Origin: a virus
DNA: 27,073 bases
Virus record (IMG/VR): IMGVR_UViG_3300034066_000321
Coordinates: 1 to 27,073 of that record
Strand: one strand, 5' to 3'
Positions 12,753-21,101 of the stretch are shown here, in pieces. Each line of letters starts with the position of its first letter. Positions within the stretch are counted from its first letter, which is position 1. Both the position numbers and the translations under genes were made by a program. The notes below the pieces were generated by a model. The model searched no databases, had not been told where the DNA came from, and saw nothing but the letters and a program-made list of their open reading frames with translations.

Positions 12753-14357
12753 ATGAACGCTGAAAAGACCATTAAAGATCGCTGGTGGACACTCAATGCA
12801 AAGAGAGAGTCCAAACTGAACAAGGCTAGGGCCTGTTCAGCACTAACCGTACCTACGTTACTGCCATACCAAAGCCTGACTGGAGAGGATAATCTGTTTC
12901 AGACTTACTCTTCTGTTCAATCCCGAGGCGTTACATCCCTAGCCAGCAAGATCCTTAGTGTTCTTATTCCCCTAAACGATACTCCATTCTTTACATTTGG
13001 TCTTAAGAATGGTCGAGAACCAACTCCAGAGATTGCAGAGTATCTAAGCAAGTTGTCTTTCCAGGTCTATAGAAAATTAATTTCAAACAATCTTCGTGAG
13101 ATTTCCTATCTTGCAATGCAACATCTCATTGTCGTGGGAGATGTGCTGATCGTAATGGAGAATGATTATTCTTTCCGAGTAATTCGTTTAGATCAGTTTG
13201 TAGTACGACGTGATGTAAACGGCTCTGTAAAGGAATTCATCTATCTTGAATTCATTTCCCCTAGCAATGAGGAGCCAGCCAGTGCCTATGACTTCCTTTC
13301 GGGCGAGGAAAAACAAACAGGTTTTAAGACAGTATATATCCGAGTCTTCCAGAATGAAGACCAACTCTGGGAAGTCCACAAAGAACTTGAAGGAGAAATC
13401 ATCGACAAGGGTTTCTACAGTGTTCTTCCTTATGTGCTTCTTCGTTGGGCTAGTGTTGCTGGCGAAGACTATGGTAGAGGTCACGTCGAGGATATTTATT
13501 CAGATATTCGTACCCTAGAATCCTATAGCCGTGCCATGATTCAAGGTATGGCAGCGGGTTCTACATTCTTCATGGGTGTAGATCCAGCTGGCATTACCGA
13601 GATTGACGATCTCTCAGGCGCACAGAATGGTCAATGGGTAGGTGCTAGAAAGCAGGATGTGTTTGTTATTACCCCAGGTGAGACAATCAATCCACAACTA
13701 CAGGCTTGTGCCTCAGCCGTAGACGCAATGCGTAAAGAGGTAGGCCAAGGCTTCTTATTGCAAACAGCAGCCATGCCTACAGGAGATCGTGTCACAGCCA
13801 CAGCCGTAAGAGCCGTAGGTAACGAACTAGAAACAATCCTAGGTGGTACCTTCTCTGCTATTGCTAGAGACTTTATGGTTCCAATTATCCGTAGAACAAT
13901 CTACTTAATGATTGAAAACAATGAGATTGATCAACGCATGGCAGATCAGTTTGACGAGGACAATGGCATCCTTAATATCGAAATCCTTACGGGTCTTCAA
14001 TCCCTTAGCCGTGAATCAGACATCACCAAGTTGCTCCAGATGGGTGAGATGGTTCGCAATCTTCCACCAGAAGCTGCTTCTTCCTTCAAGTGGGAGTCTT
14101 ATGCTAGAGCCCTGATCACGGCTATGGGTTTTGATGCCAACAACTGGGTCCGTAGTGCAGAAGAACTACGCAAGGAAAAGATGGAAATGGCCAAGGCTCA
14201 ACAACAAATGGAAATGCAGAAGATGTTTGCTGGTGCTGCTGCTCAGGCTATGGGCGGTGCTGCTCAACAAGACCTAATGAATACTGGTGGTGTAAACATT
14301 CCACCAGAACTCAGTCAGCAAGCAATGCAGATGCTAGGAGGACAACCCAATGGCTAA
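12753..14357 (+). CDS. head-tail connector (portal) protein, T7 gp8-like
   Basis: The product is 534 aa, like T7 gp8 (536 aa), which forms the dodecameric ring at the capsid vertex through which DNA is packaged. The N-terminal region has the usual order of an early helix rich in charged residues, then LPYQSLTGEDNLFQ and SRGVTSLASKILSVLIPLNDTPFF, which is how podoviral connectors begin. The body carries DYGRGHVEDIYSDIRTLESYS and GDRVTATAVRAVGNE, and the C-terminal tail is Gln/Met-rich (KAQQQMEMQKMF). TAAGGAGAGACA precedes the ATG. Its 3' end overlaps the next small gene by 8 nt. In T7 the scaffold follows directly; here about 9 kb of other genes intervene. Confidence 0.9.
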   Translation: MNAEKTIKDRWWTLNAKRESKLNKARACSALTVPTLLPYQSLTGEDNLFQTYSSVQSRGVTSLASKILSVLIPLNDTPFFTFGLKNGREPTPEIAEYLSKLSFQVYRKLISNNLREISYLAMQHLIVVGDVLIVMENDYSFRVIRLDQFVVRRDVNGSVKEFIYLEFISPSNEEPASAYDFLSGEEKQTGFKTVYIRVFQNEDQLWEVHKELEGEIIDKGFYSVLPYVLLRWASVAGEDYGRGHVEDIYSDIRTLESYSRAMIQGMAAGSTFFMGVDPAGITEIDDLSGAQNGQWVGARKQDVFVITPGETINPQLQACASAVDAMRKEVGQGFLLQTAAMPTGDRVTATAVRAVGNELETILGGTFSAIARDFMVPIIRRTIYLMIENNEIDQRMADQFDEDNGILNIEILTGLQSLSRESDITKLLQMGEMVRNLPPEAASSFKWESYARALITAMGFDANNWVRSAEELRKEKMEMAKAQQQMEMQKMFAGAAAQAMGGAAQQDLMNTGGVNIPPELSQQAMQMLGGQPNG

Positions 14358-14649
14358 AAGACCTGATAAGAAATCAATGCCCTGCAATAAACCAAGAGCC
14401 TCTACTTCAGCTGGCAAGAAGAAGATGGTTAAGGCGTGTGCCAATGGACAAGAAAAGATTATCCACTTTGGAGCAAAAGGTTATGGTCACAACTATAGTT
14501 CGGAAGCTCGTAAGTCTTTCAAAGCACGGCATAATTGCGACTCTGCGGATAATAAACTAAGTGCTAAATACTGGGCCTGTAAGAATCTTTGGGCGGGGCC
14601 TGGTGGTTCAAAGGCGTCCTGTCCCAAGGGTAGAAAGTGTAAGGGATGA
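14350..14649 (+). CDS. small basic Cys-containing phage protein, 99 aa
   Basis: AGGAGG (14336-14341) precedes the ATG. The product is strongly basic with six cysteines and an aromatic core in the middle (KIIHFGAKGYGHNY, then KSFKARHNCDSADNKLSA followed by KYWACKNLW). I recall similar 'RKSFRARHxC..ARYWxCKxW' small proteins in marine and freshwater phages, usually near structural genes, without known function. Zinc binding or nucleic-acid binding is possible. Its last 4 nt overlap the next gene (ATGA). Confidence 0.7.
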   Translation: MAKRPDKKSMPCNKPRASTSAGKKKMVKACANGQEKIIHFGAKGYGHNYSSEARKSFKARHNCDSADNKLSAKYWACKNLWAGPGGSKASCPKGRKCKG

Positions 14650-15248
14650 CTGATAAGAAACAATCAGCAGTCGCAAGACGACTTGCTGATACAAAGGTAG
14701 CCCCACTTTATCGAGCCCAAGAAACACAACTTGAAGAATTAAAAACTCAAGTTAATAAACACGAAAGTACATTAATATCTTTAAATAGTTATTCTGTTGC
14801 ATTAGATCAATCTATTAGCAAAGATAAAGATAATATTACAGATTTAATTACTAGAACCGATAAGTTAGAAATATATACTACACTAGAACAAGGCACGTTA
14901 GCTGGTAGATGGTCATCATCTGGCACTGGTTATCAACAACCCGTGTCAATTGGGTACGGCCTAAAGCTAAGTAATGGTGGTGTACTAAGTGCTGCAACAA
15001 ACCAAGTGGCAGATGCTACGTTGTCAATTACAGCTGGCAACGGCTTGCTTGGTGGTGGCGACCTAACACAAAACAGAACAATATCTGTAAACTTTGCTGC
15101 AAACGGTGAAGTTAGTTCTTCAAAGGCAGTAAGGGCAGACGACTCTAGATTAACTGGGTCAACCACCAGTACTGGATTATTTGATATTGATGGGGGAGAT
15201 TCAGGAACCTATACTGGTAATCCTATATTAGATGGGGGAGGTGCTTAA
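14646..15248 (+). CDS. tail fibre-like structural protein, 200 aa
   Basis: N-terminal residues to about 80 are charged and helical with heptad spacing (a coiled-coil stalk). The C-terminal half is Gly/Ser/Thr-rich beta material: ITAGNGLLGGGDLTQNRTI and AVRADDSRLTG are motifs common in phage fibre repeats. The gene ends DGGGA and shares one base with the next start (TAATG). The early part is markedly AT-rich compared with the replication genes. The role is probably a trimeric fibre or fibre-base component, judged by motifs only. Confidence 0.7.
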   Translation: MTDKKQSAVARRLADTKVAPLYRAQETQLEELKTQVNKHESTLISLNSYSVALDQSISKDKDNITDLITRTDKLEIYTTLEQGTLAGRWSSSGTGYQQPVSIGYGLKLSNGGVLSAATNQVADATLSITAGNGLLGGGDLTQNRTISVNFAANGEVSSSKAVRADDSRLTGSTTSTGLFDIDGGDSGTYTGNPILDGGGA

Positions 15249-15550
15249 TGCCCTATACAATTAGAGTTCGTAGAGATACTGCAAGTAACTGGACTACAGC
15301 AAATCCTATACTGGCTCTTGGAGAAATTGGATATGATGTAACAAATGATAAATTAAAAGTGGGTAATGGTATTGCAACATGGAGTGGCTTAACTTATCTG
15401 GATGCAGATCCATCAACACACTTTCATTCGTTAGCAGACCTATCGGATTTTCAAGTAACAAATCCTGTAACTGGTCAAGTTTTTAGATATTCTGGAACCA
15501 AGTGGGTGAACGATGCACCCGAGAACCTTACCGATGGTGGTAACTTTTAA
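15248..15550 (+). CDS. short fibre/adaptor protein with RR-GEIGYD N-terminal module, 100 aa
   Basis: The N-terminus (YTIRVRRDTASNW, then LALGEIGYD and LKVGNGIATW) is the short module found at the start of many phage tail fibres, like that of the Bordetella phage major tropism determinant, where it attaches a fibre to the virion. Here it is followed by only about 55 residues (HFHSLADLSDFQV, then GQVFRYSGTKWVN). It may be a collar adaptor or a split fibre. It is coupled upstream by TAATG and followed by AAAGGAGAGA before the long fibre. Confidence 0.7.
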   Translation: MPYTIRVRRDTASNWTTANPILALGEIGYDVTNDKLKVGNGIATWSGLTYLDADPSTHFHSLADLSDFQVTNPVTGQVFRYSGTKWVNDAPENLTDGGNF

Positions 15551-15562
15551 AGGAGAGAAATA

Positions 15563-17536
15563 ATGGCAAATACACTTAGAATCAAACGAAGAGCTTCTGG
15601 TAATGCTGGAGCACCTACATCACTGGAGAACGCAGAGTTAGCATTTAACGAAGTAGATATGATCCTTTACTATGGTAAAGGCACAGGTGGTGCTGGCGGA
15701 ACCGCAACAACCATTGAGGCTATTGGCGGTACTGGTGCATTTGTTGGTCTTTCTGGTACACAGACAATTACTGGTAACAAAACATTCAGTGGTACTGTTG
15801 CATTAGGTTCTAGTGCTACTGCTACTACTCAAGCAACCTCTGATAACTCAACAGCCGTTGCTACTACAGCCTTCGTAAAGGCTCTGAATTTAGGTGCTGG
15901 TACGGTAACAAGTGTTGGTCTATCTCTCCCCAACATTTTTACAATTAGCAACAGTCCAGTTACAACCACTGGTACTCTGACAGCAACCCTTGCTTCTCAA
16001 ACTGCTAATAATGTTTTTGCCGCACCAAACGGTAGTGCTGGCACACCAACATTTAGAGCCTTGGTAGCCGCTGATATTCCTACTCTTGCTGCAAACAAGA
16101 TCTCTGACTTTGATACTCAAGTAAGAACAAATCGTTTAGATCAAATGGCACAGCCAACAGCTGATGTTCCATTCAATAGTCGTAAGATTACTGGTCTTGC
16201 TGATCCTACACAGAATCAAGATGCTGCAACCAAGGCATATGTAGATACCGTATCACAAGGCATCCATACCCACACTTCAGCTAGACTTGCTACCGCAGCA
16301 GCTTTACCAACATCAACCTATTCCAATGGTAGCAGTGGTATTAATGCAACTATTACTGGTACATCTAATGGTGCTCTTTCTGTAGATGGTGTTGCCGTAG
16401 CAGTTGATGATCGAATTCTGGTTAAGAATCAAGCCAATGCATTTGAAAACGGTATGTATGTTGTTACTGCTACTGGTGGAGCCAGTGCAGTATTCGTACT
16501 AACCCGTGCTACCGACATGAATCAAGATACTGAATTTCCTGGTTCATTTGAATTCGTAGAAGAAGGTACAGTTAATGCTGACAACGGTTATGTAGTTACT
16601 ACAAACCTTCCAATTACTATCGGTACTACAGCTATTACTTGGACTCAGTTCTCTGGTGCTGGTCAGATTACAGCTGGTAATGGTCTAGTTAAGTCAGGTA
16701 ATACAATTGATGTAGCTACGGCTAATGTCAATAGAATTGTTGTCAATGCCGATAGTATTGACCTAGCAACTACAGGTGTTTCAGCGGCTGTTTACAAGTC
16801 AGTAAGCGTTGATATATATGGTCGTGTAACTGCTGGTACTAATCCAACTACACTTAGCGGATATGGTATTACTGATGCGTTGTCTACTAGTTCTACATCT
16901 ACGCAAAACATATATGGTAGACCTTTTATTTATGATGAAGGTTTATCCTCAATTGGTCAATACTTACAAATCATTAACGGTAGTGACTTAACTGCTGCTA
17001 GAATCTTAACACTTGATGTTAATGATGCTAATAGAACTATTACTCTCAGTGGTAACTTAACTGTTAGCTCGGCTGCCACCATCAGTGGTACCAACACAGG
17101 CGACCAGACAATTACCTTAACAGGAGATGTGACTGGTTCTGGTACTGGATCGTTTACAACCACCCTAGCCAACTCAGGCGTAACCGCTGGTACCTATAAG
17201 TCCGTCACAGTCAATGCCAAGGGTCTAGTAACAGCAGGAACTAATCCAACAACCCTAGCTGGATATGGCATTGTAGACGCCCAAGCTCTTGATGCTACCT
17301 TAACTGCCTTAGCTGGCGTAAGTACTTCAGCTAATACCCTTATCTATGCTACAGCTTCTGATACCTTTACTACTACTAGCTTTACTGCATTTGGTCGTAG
17401 CTTAGTAGATGATGCAGATGCTTCGGCTGGTAGAACCACCTTAGGTCTTGGTACAATGGCAACTCAAAATGCCAACAGTGTTGCGATTACTGGTGGTACA
17501 ATTGACGGTATTACTTTTGATGGAGGTTCATTCTAA
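15563..17536 (+). CDS. long tail fibre protein, 657 aa
   Basis: AAAGGAGAGAAATA precedes the ATG. The N-terminus ([12 protein letters not shown], then [20 protein letters not shown]) is a version of the attachment module in the gene before. The body is Gly/Ser/Thr-rich with repeats: a block ending [17 protein letters not shown] occurs at about residues 410-438 and again at 544-572, and [17 protein letters not shown] occurs between them. [17 protein letters not shown] and [16 protein letters not shown] are other fibre motifs. It most likely forms a trimeric beta-structured fibre for host recognition. One stretch near 17060-17290 is richer in C-ending codons than its surroundings. The gene ends in a TAATG overlap. 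Confidence 0.85.
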   Translation: MANTLRIKRRASGNAGAPTSLENAELAFNEVDMILYYGKGTGGAGGTATTIEAIGGTGAFVGLSGTQTITGNKTFSGTVALGSSATATTQATSDNSTAVATTAFVKALNLGAGTVTSVGLSLPNIFTISNSPVTTTGTLTATLASQTANNVFAAPNGSAGTPTFRALVAADIPTLAANKISDFDTQVRTNRLDQMAQPTADVPFNSRKITGLADPTQNQDAATKAYVDTVSQGIHTHTSARLATAAALPTSTYSNGSSGINATITGTSNGALSVDGVAVAVDDRILVKNQANAFENGMYVVTATGGASAVFVLTRATDMNQDTEFPGSFEFVEEGTVNADNGYVVTTNLPITIGTTAITWTQFSGAGQITAGNGLVKSGNTIDVATANVNRIVVNADSIDLATTGVSAAVYKSVSVDIYGRVTAGTNPTTLSGYGITDALSTSSTSTQNIYGRPFIYDEGLSSIGQYLQIINGSDLTAARILTLDVNDANRTITLSGNLTVSSAATISGTNTGDQTITLTGDVTGSGTGSFTTTLANSGVTAGTYKSVTVNAKGLVTAGTNPTTLAGYGIVDAQALDATLTALAGVSTSANTLIYATASDTFTTTSFTAFGRSLVDDADASAGRTTLGLGTMATQNANSVAITGGTIDGITFDGGSF

Positions 17537-17916
17537 TGGCAGTAACATTGCTTCATAAACGCAGTGGAACTAATGGAGCGGTACCAACTACTGGTAACTT
17601 AAGTTTAGGCGAAATTGCAATTAATACCAGAAATGCTAAACTATTTATTAGAGATTTTGCAAGTAATATTATTCACTTTTGTCCTCTTAATGATGGAGAC
17701 AAAGGTGACATTACTGTTAGCAATAGTGGTCAGACATTTACAATTGATTCAGGCGTTGTAACCGTAGCTAAGTTATCGGCTACAGGTACAGCAAATAATA
17801 CAACATTTTTAAGAGGCGATGGAGCATGGGCTACCCCTAGCGGTGGTGGCGGATCTCTAGATGAAGAAACAACATCGTTATTGTCTCTTACAAGACTTTC
17901 ATTAGGGATTATTTAA
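17536..17916 (+). CDS. short fibre-associated protein, 126 aa
   Basis: A third gene in a row begins with the same kind of module: [12 protein letters not shown], then [19 protein letters not shown]. The C-terminal part carries [19 protein letters not shown], a hinge seen in many fibres just before a receptor-binding tip. At 126 aa it is too short for a full fibre and may act with the neighbouring genes as an adaptor. It shares one base with the upstream fibre stop. Confidence 0.7.
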   Translation: MAVTLLHKRSGTNGAVPTTGNLSLGEIAINTRNAKLFIRDFASNIIHFCPLNDGDKGDITVSNSGQTFTIDSGVVTVAKLSATGTANNTTFLRGDGAWATPSGGGGSLDEETTSLLSLTRLSLGII

Positions 17917-17917
17917 T

Positions 17918-18331
17918 ATGGCAACATCAGCACAATTTACAGCACAGCCAATTATAGATGTAAATCAAATTTCTACAGCAAATACAAATAGAAACGGAAG
18001 CGGAACAATGGTTACAGTCGCTGCTGGTCCAGCAACGGCAGCAGCAAATGGAGTTGGTAAACGAATTAACCGTGTTGTAATACACGCTAGAGATTCAAAT
18101 GTTGCAAACCTAATTCGTTTCTTTATTTCTGTAGATAATGGTACCACTAACAATCTAATTTTAGAAAAATATTTAGTAGCTAATACCGCAAATGCTGGTA
18201 ATCCTGCTACAAGAATTGAAGTTCCAGAACTTAGTGGATTGATTTTACCAGGTGGAAATACAGTTCTTCTTCGTGCTGCAACACACAACGCAGAATCTTA
18301 TGTTATTATGGTGGAGTCAGGTTTACTATGA
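17918..18331 (+). CDS. probable virion surface protein, 137 aa
   Basis: The product is Ala/Thr/Asn-rich with predicted beta strands (KRINRVVIHARD, then LIRFFISVDNG) and few charges, like phage decoration or fibre-tip proteins. No specific family was recognised. It stands between a fibre-module gene and the glycine-rich adhesin, whose start overlaps its stop by 4 nt (ATGA), so it is probably part of the same appendage operon. Confidence 0.6.
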   Translation: MATSAQFTAQPIIDVNQISTANTNRNGSGTMVTVAAGPATAAANGVGKRINRVVIHARDSNVANLIRFFISVDNGTTNNLILEKYLVANTANAGNPATRIEVPELSGLILPGGNTVLLRAATHNAESYVIMVESGLL

Positions 18332-19308
18332 ATCCTGGATTTAATGGATTTCCTATACAGACATCTGATATTATAAGTGTTGCAGAGTTTGATTATACTG
18401 GTAATTATATTGTCCCAAAAAACACAAAAGCCCTTAGTATTTATTTAGTTGGGGCTGGTGGTGGTGCTGGTGGTGGAAGAAACTCTGCTTTAGGTACTGC
18501 TGCTTTTGGTGCAGGAGGAGGCGGTGGAGGAGTAGTAATACAAGGTTATTATCCACTAGTTCAACTTGGTTTACAAGAAAACGATGGTTTGTTAGTAGTT
18601 ATTGGAAGAGGTGGTTCTGGCGGGACTGGTAGTTCAACTACTAATACTAACGGAACTATTGGTTCCCCAGGAGGTGCTAGTAGAATATTTAAAATTAGTA
18701 ATTCATTTAACCATATAACCTCAAGTTCACAGGGTGTTTTATTTCAAGTTGGTGGTGGTTCTCAATCAAGTGGAGCTACAAATACTGGTGGTTTTGGTGC
18801 TGGTAACAACTCTAATCTTATAAACGGTATTCAAATAAGTCCTAACTTTTCTCCAAATGGAATTAGTGTTACAACAGCATCTACAAACATTCCAAGTTTT
18901 TTAAATTTTGCACTAAATGGTTTAGGTGGTGGTGGTATTAATACATCAGGAGTAGCTTGTCATAGTTTTAAAGTTAGAACACTTTCTAACGCATTTGGTA
19001 TTCTTCAGTCAAACCCACTTTTAAACCATAGCTTTGTGGATTTTGGTTTTGTACCTGAACACACAAATGGTTTAGACGCTCGACAGATTATTTCAGGATC
19101 TCCAGGAACTACAATGTGGGGTGGTAAATATGGTTATGGTTGGTTTGGTGGAGGAGGCGGTGGAGGATCAACTGCCAATGCTGGTAATGGTGGAGATGGC
19201 TGGCGTGGTTCTGGCGGCGGTGGCGGTGGTGGATGTTTAGCTGGTTTTAAAGCTGGAGATGGTGGAAAAGGAGGAAATGGGTATTGTTTAATAATCGCCC
19301 ATGCTTAA
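18328..19308 (+). CDS. glycine-rich adhesin / receptor-binding protein, 326 aa
   Basis: The N-terminus has a beta sandwich lead-in (AEFDYTGNYIVPKNTKAL) then a glycine run LVGAGGGAGGG. A second, larger block near the C-terminus alternates GGGGGGG with short hydrophobic or polar inserts. That is the layout of the glycine-rich adhesin domain seen in some phage receptor-binding proteins, such as the gp38 tip of T-even phages, where polyglycine helices hold receptor loops. The middle third (about residues 100-260) is non-repetitive and would be the specificity region. The DNA is rich in T. It overlaps the next gene by 8 nt. Confidence 0.75.
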   Translation: MNPGFNGFPIQTSDIISVAEFDYTGNYIVPKNTKALSIYLVGAGGGAGGGRNSALGTAAFGAGGGGGGVVIQGYYPLVQLGLQENDGLLVVIGRGGSGGTGSSTTNTNGTIGSPGGASRIFKISNSFNHITSSSQGVLFQVGGGSQSSGATNTGGFGAGNNSNLINGIQISPNFSPNGISVTTASTNIPSFLNFALNGLGGGGINTSGVACHSFKVRTLSNAFGILQSNPLLNHSFVDFGFVPEHTNGLDARQIISGSPGTTMWGGKYGYGWFGGGGGGGSTANAGNGGDGWRGSGGGGGGGCLAGFKAGDGGKGGNGYCLIIAHA

Positions 19309-19711
19309 TATGAATTACGGAATAATTGAAAACAACATTCTTCAAACAATTGTAGTTGCTAATACACCTACTATCTTTCCATTTCCTGTTGTAGAAATAT
19401 TTGATAATGAAGATGCACAAATAGGTCAGGTATTTAATCCCGAAGGTAATCCAAGATTTACTGGAACACCATATAAACCACCACAATCTTGGACTGCATA
19501 CCAATTCTTGCTTAGGTTTACAACCGAAGAACGTGCAGCATTCCGTGCTGCTGCTTTGACAGATCCAAATGTTGCTGATTTCCAGCAACTAGCTCAGGCT
19601 GCCCAAGAAGTAATTAGCAATGACCCTATGACTGTGGCTGGTATGAACTATTTAGTTAGTGTCAATCTGCTAACAGAACAACGTAAAAACGAAATACTAG
19701 GATTAACATGA
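19301..19711 (+). CDS. fibre-associated protein with RFTxEER C-terminal domain, 136 aa
   Basis: It begins at ATG 19301 within the end of the adhesin gene (a second ATG at 19310 is also possible). The N-terminal half is beta-like (YGIIENNILQTIVVANTP). The C-terminal half is helical and starts SWTAYQFLLRFTTEERAAF, then DFQQLAQAAQEV and MNYLVSVNLLTEQRKNEIL. I recall this C-terminal pattern in many phages beside fibre or tail genes. Position directly after an adhesin suggests a fibre assembly or partner protein, by analogy with gp38-type partners; this is inference. Confidence 0.6.
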   Translation: MLNMNYGIIENNILQTIVVANTPTIFPFPVVEIFDNEDAQIGQVFNPEGNPRFTGTPYKPPQSWTAYQFLLRFTTEERAAFRAAALTDPNVADFQQLAQAAQEVISNDPMTVAGMNYLVSVNLLTEQRKNEILGLT

Positions 19712-20352
19712 TTGATATTATACTTAGTTGCATTACTCCTGTTGTAATTGGTCAAACCGTAGACGTTCAGGTATTGGTTCAGGCTAACAATCAAACTAGA
19801 ATCACATCATGTGATCTTGTGTTTGGGTGGGATACCACTAAACTAGAGTTTGTTGGTATTGATAATTCTAATATCCTAGAACCATTAGCATCTTTTTTAC
19901 CCCAAGGTAACTGGGACTTCTATGGAATCAATGAAACTATTCCACCAGCAGACGGCAATGGTCTGTATTACTGGCTAGCCCCCTTGACTGGAATTCCTGT
20001 GTACATTACTCAACAACCAAGTCTTTTGACTACTTTACGGTTTAAAGTATTGCCAAACTATACTCCAACTTCTGTAGATATTTTACCTGAGTTTACTGTA
20101 TTTCATACGGCAGAAACCGTAATTTATGGTTCAGATGTACCTGGAATAAATGTTACTGGTACACTTACCAATGCTCCAGTCAATCCAGTTATGGGTGATT
20201 TTGATTATAATGGTTTGGTTGGTTCCCAAGACATGGCTATGCTATTAGTCAACTGGGGATCTATTACACTTGGACCTAACCCATACGATTTAGATAAAGA
20301 TGGTCAAGTAGGATCTGGTGATCTATCTTTACTATTAGCAAGTTGGGGTTAA
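19708..20352 (+). CDS. cohesin-like domain plus dockerin-like calcium-binding repeat, 214 aa
   Basis: The N-terminal part (about residues 1-150) fits a cohesin-type beta sandwich: VVIGQTVDVQVLVQANN, a DLVFGWDTTKLEFVGID strand pair, and LLTTLRFKVLP near its end. The C-terminal part carries two 12-residue calcium loops of dockerin type, D164-F-D166-Y-N168-G to D175 and D194-L-D196-K-D198-G to D205, each followed by a hydrophobic helix (MAMLLVNWG, LSLLLASWG). In cellulosomes a cohesin on one protein binds a dockerin on another through calcium. Having both on one phage protein next to fibre genes would allow chain-like or docking assembly, but this is inference; binding partners are unknown. The start overlaps the gene before by 4 nt. 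Confidence 0.75.
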   Translation: MIDIILSCITPVVIGQTVDVQVLVQANNQTRITSCDLVFGWDTTKLEFVGIDNSNILEPLASFLPQGNWDFYGINETIPPADGNGLYYWLAPLTGIPVYITQQPSLLTTLRFKVLPNYTPTSVDILPEFTVFHTAETVIYGSDVPGINVTGTLTNAPVNPVMGDFDYNGLVGSQDMAMLLVNWGSITLGPNPYDLDKDGQVGSGDLSLLLASWG

Positions 20353-20353
20353 T

Positions 20354-20527
20354 ATGACAAACAAGAAAAATTGGATTAAAGATGCAATCAAAAGACCAGG
20401 TGCTTTGACTAAGAAAGCCAAGGCAGCTGGTAAATCCATATCCTCATATTGCAAGGGTGGCAAGTTAACTACCCAGACCAAGCGTCAATGCAATCTAGCA
20501 AAGACCCTCAAGGGTTTCAACAAATAA
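20354..20527 (+). CDS. Lys-rich mini-protein, 57 aa
   Basis: It starts 1 nt after the cohesin/dockerin stop. The product is basic with an early helix (NWIKDAIKRPGALTKKAKAA) and ends TKRQCNLAKTLKGFNK. That last segment resembles the ANLAKTLRGF ending of a small conserved protein found near structural genes in many tailed phages. Two cysteines. Function unknown; DNA or virion association is plausible from its charge. Confidence 0.7.
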   Translation: MTNKKNWIKDAIKRPGALTKKAKAAGKSISSYCKGGKLTTQTKRQCNLAKTLKGFNK

Positions 20528-20544
20528 CCTAGGAGTTAGAATCT

Positions 20545-20703
20545 ATGCCTAAGGATGCATGTTACAATAAAGTTATGAGGGCATATGGTGGTAAGCATAG
20601 TGCTTACGCCTCAGGTGCTATGGTCAAATGCCGTAAGGTAGGGGCCAACAACTGGGGTAACAAGACCAAGAAAGGAGGCAAGTCAAATGCCAAAAGTAGG
20701 TAA
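20545..20703 (+). CDS. Lys/Cys mini-protein, 52 aa
   Basis: TAGGAGTTAGAATCT precedes the ATG. The core reads DACYNKVMRAYGGKHSAYASG then MVKCRKVGANNWGNKTKK. I recall the same order, CYxKVK, SAYASGAxxKCRKxG, in small proteins from marine and freshwater phages, again without known role. Two cysteines in matching positions. The last 17 nt overlap the next mini-gene. Confidence 0.75.
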   Translation: MPKDACYNKVMRAYGGKHSAYASGAMVKCRKVGANNWGNKTKKGGKSNAKSR

Positions 20704-20800
20704 GAAATCATTCCCTTACACAGCCAAGGGCAAGGCCGATGCAAAGGTCGCTGCTAAGAAGACTGGTAAGAAGATGTCCATGAAGAAGGGCATGAAGTAA
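20687..20800 (+). CDS. Lys-rich mini-protein, 37 aa
   Basis: AAAGGAGGCA lies upstream of the ATG. The whole product is basic and short: MPKVGKKSFPYTAKGK followed by a Lys/Ala/Met tail. The start PKVGKKxFPYT is one I recognise from small phage proteins in similar clusters. It overlaps the previous gene by 17 nt and shares one base with the next (TAATG). Confidence 0.7.
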   Translation: MPKVGKKSFPYTAKGKADAKVAAKKTGKKMSMKKGMK

Positions 20801-21039
20801 TGGCAGACTTTTCCTTAGAAAAAAAGGAAGGTCTGCATGGTTGGTTCAAGCGGAACAATGGTAAGGGCTGGGTTAACTGTAAGACGGGCGGGCCATGTGG
20901 TCGTAAGTCTGCCAAGTCTGGAGGCTCTTATCCCGCTTGTAGACCAACCAAGGCGCAATGCACAAGCAAAGGTGTCAAAGCAAAGAAAAGTTCCAAACCA
21001 GTATCTTGGGAATCCAAGAAGAAAGGTACAAAGAAATGA
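20800..21039 (+). CDS. small basic Cys-rich protein (DUF5872-like), 79 aa
   Basis: The sequence has GLHGWFKRNNGKGWVNCK, then GGPCGRKS, YPACRPTKAQC and SSKPVSW. I recall this order of tryptophans and cysteines as that of the DUF5872 group, found in several phages and algal viruses and of unknown function. Four cysteines in two CxnC-like pairs could hold zinc. The gene shares one base with the previous stop and overlaps the next mini-gene by 4 nt. Confidence 0.75.
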   Translation: MADFSLEKKEGLHGWFKRNNGKGWVNCKTGGPCGRKSAKSGGSYPACRPTKAQCTSKGVKAKKSSKPVSWESKKKGTKK

Positions 21040-21101
21040 AAAAGAAATCGTCTTCTAAAAAGAAATCCAAGATGTCCTGCGGATGTGGAGGTAAGAAATG
21101 A
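21036..21101 (+). CDS. Lys/Ser/Cys micro-protein, 21 aa
   Basis: A 21-residue frame linked to its neighbours by ATGA overlaps on both sides. It consists of a lysine-serine block followed by SCGCGG and two lysines. The overlaps and a polypurine stretch just ahead suggest it is translated, but such a short product could be chance in an A-rich tract. If real, it would be the smallest of the basic proteins in this cluster. Confidence 0.5.
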   Translation: MKKKSSSKKKSKMSCGCGGKK

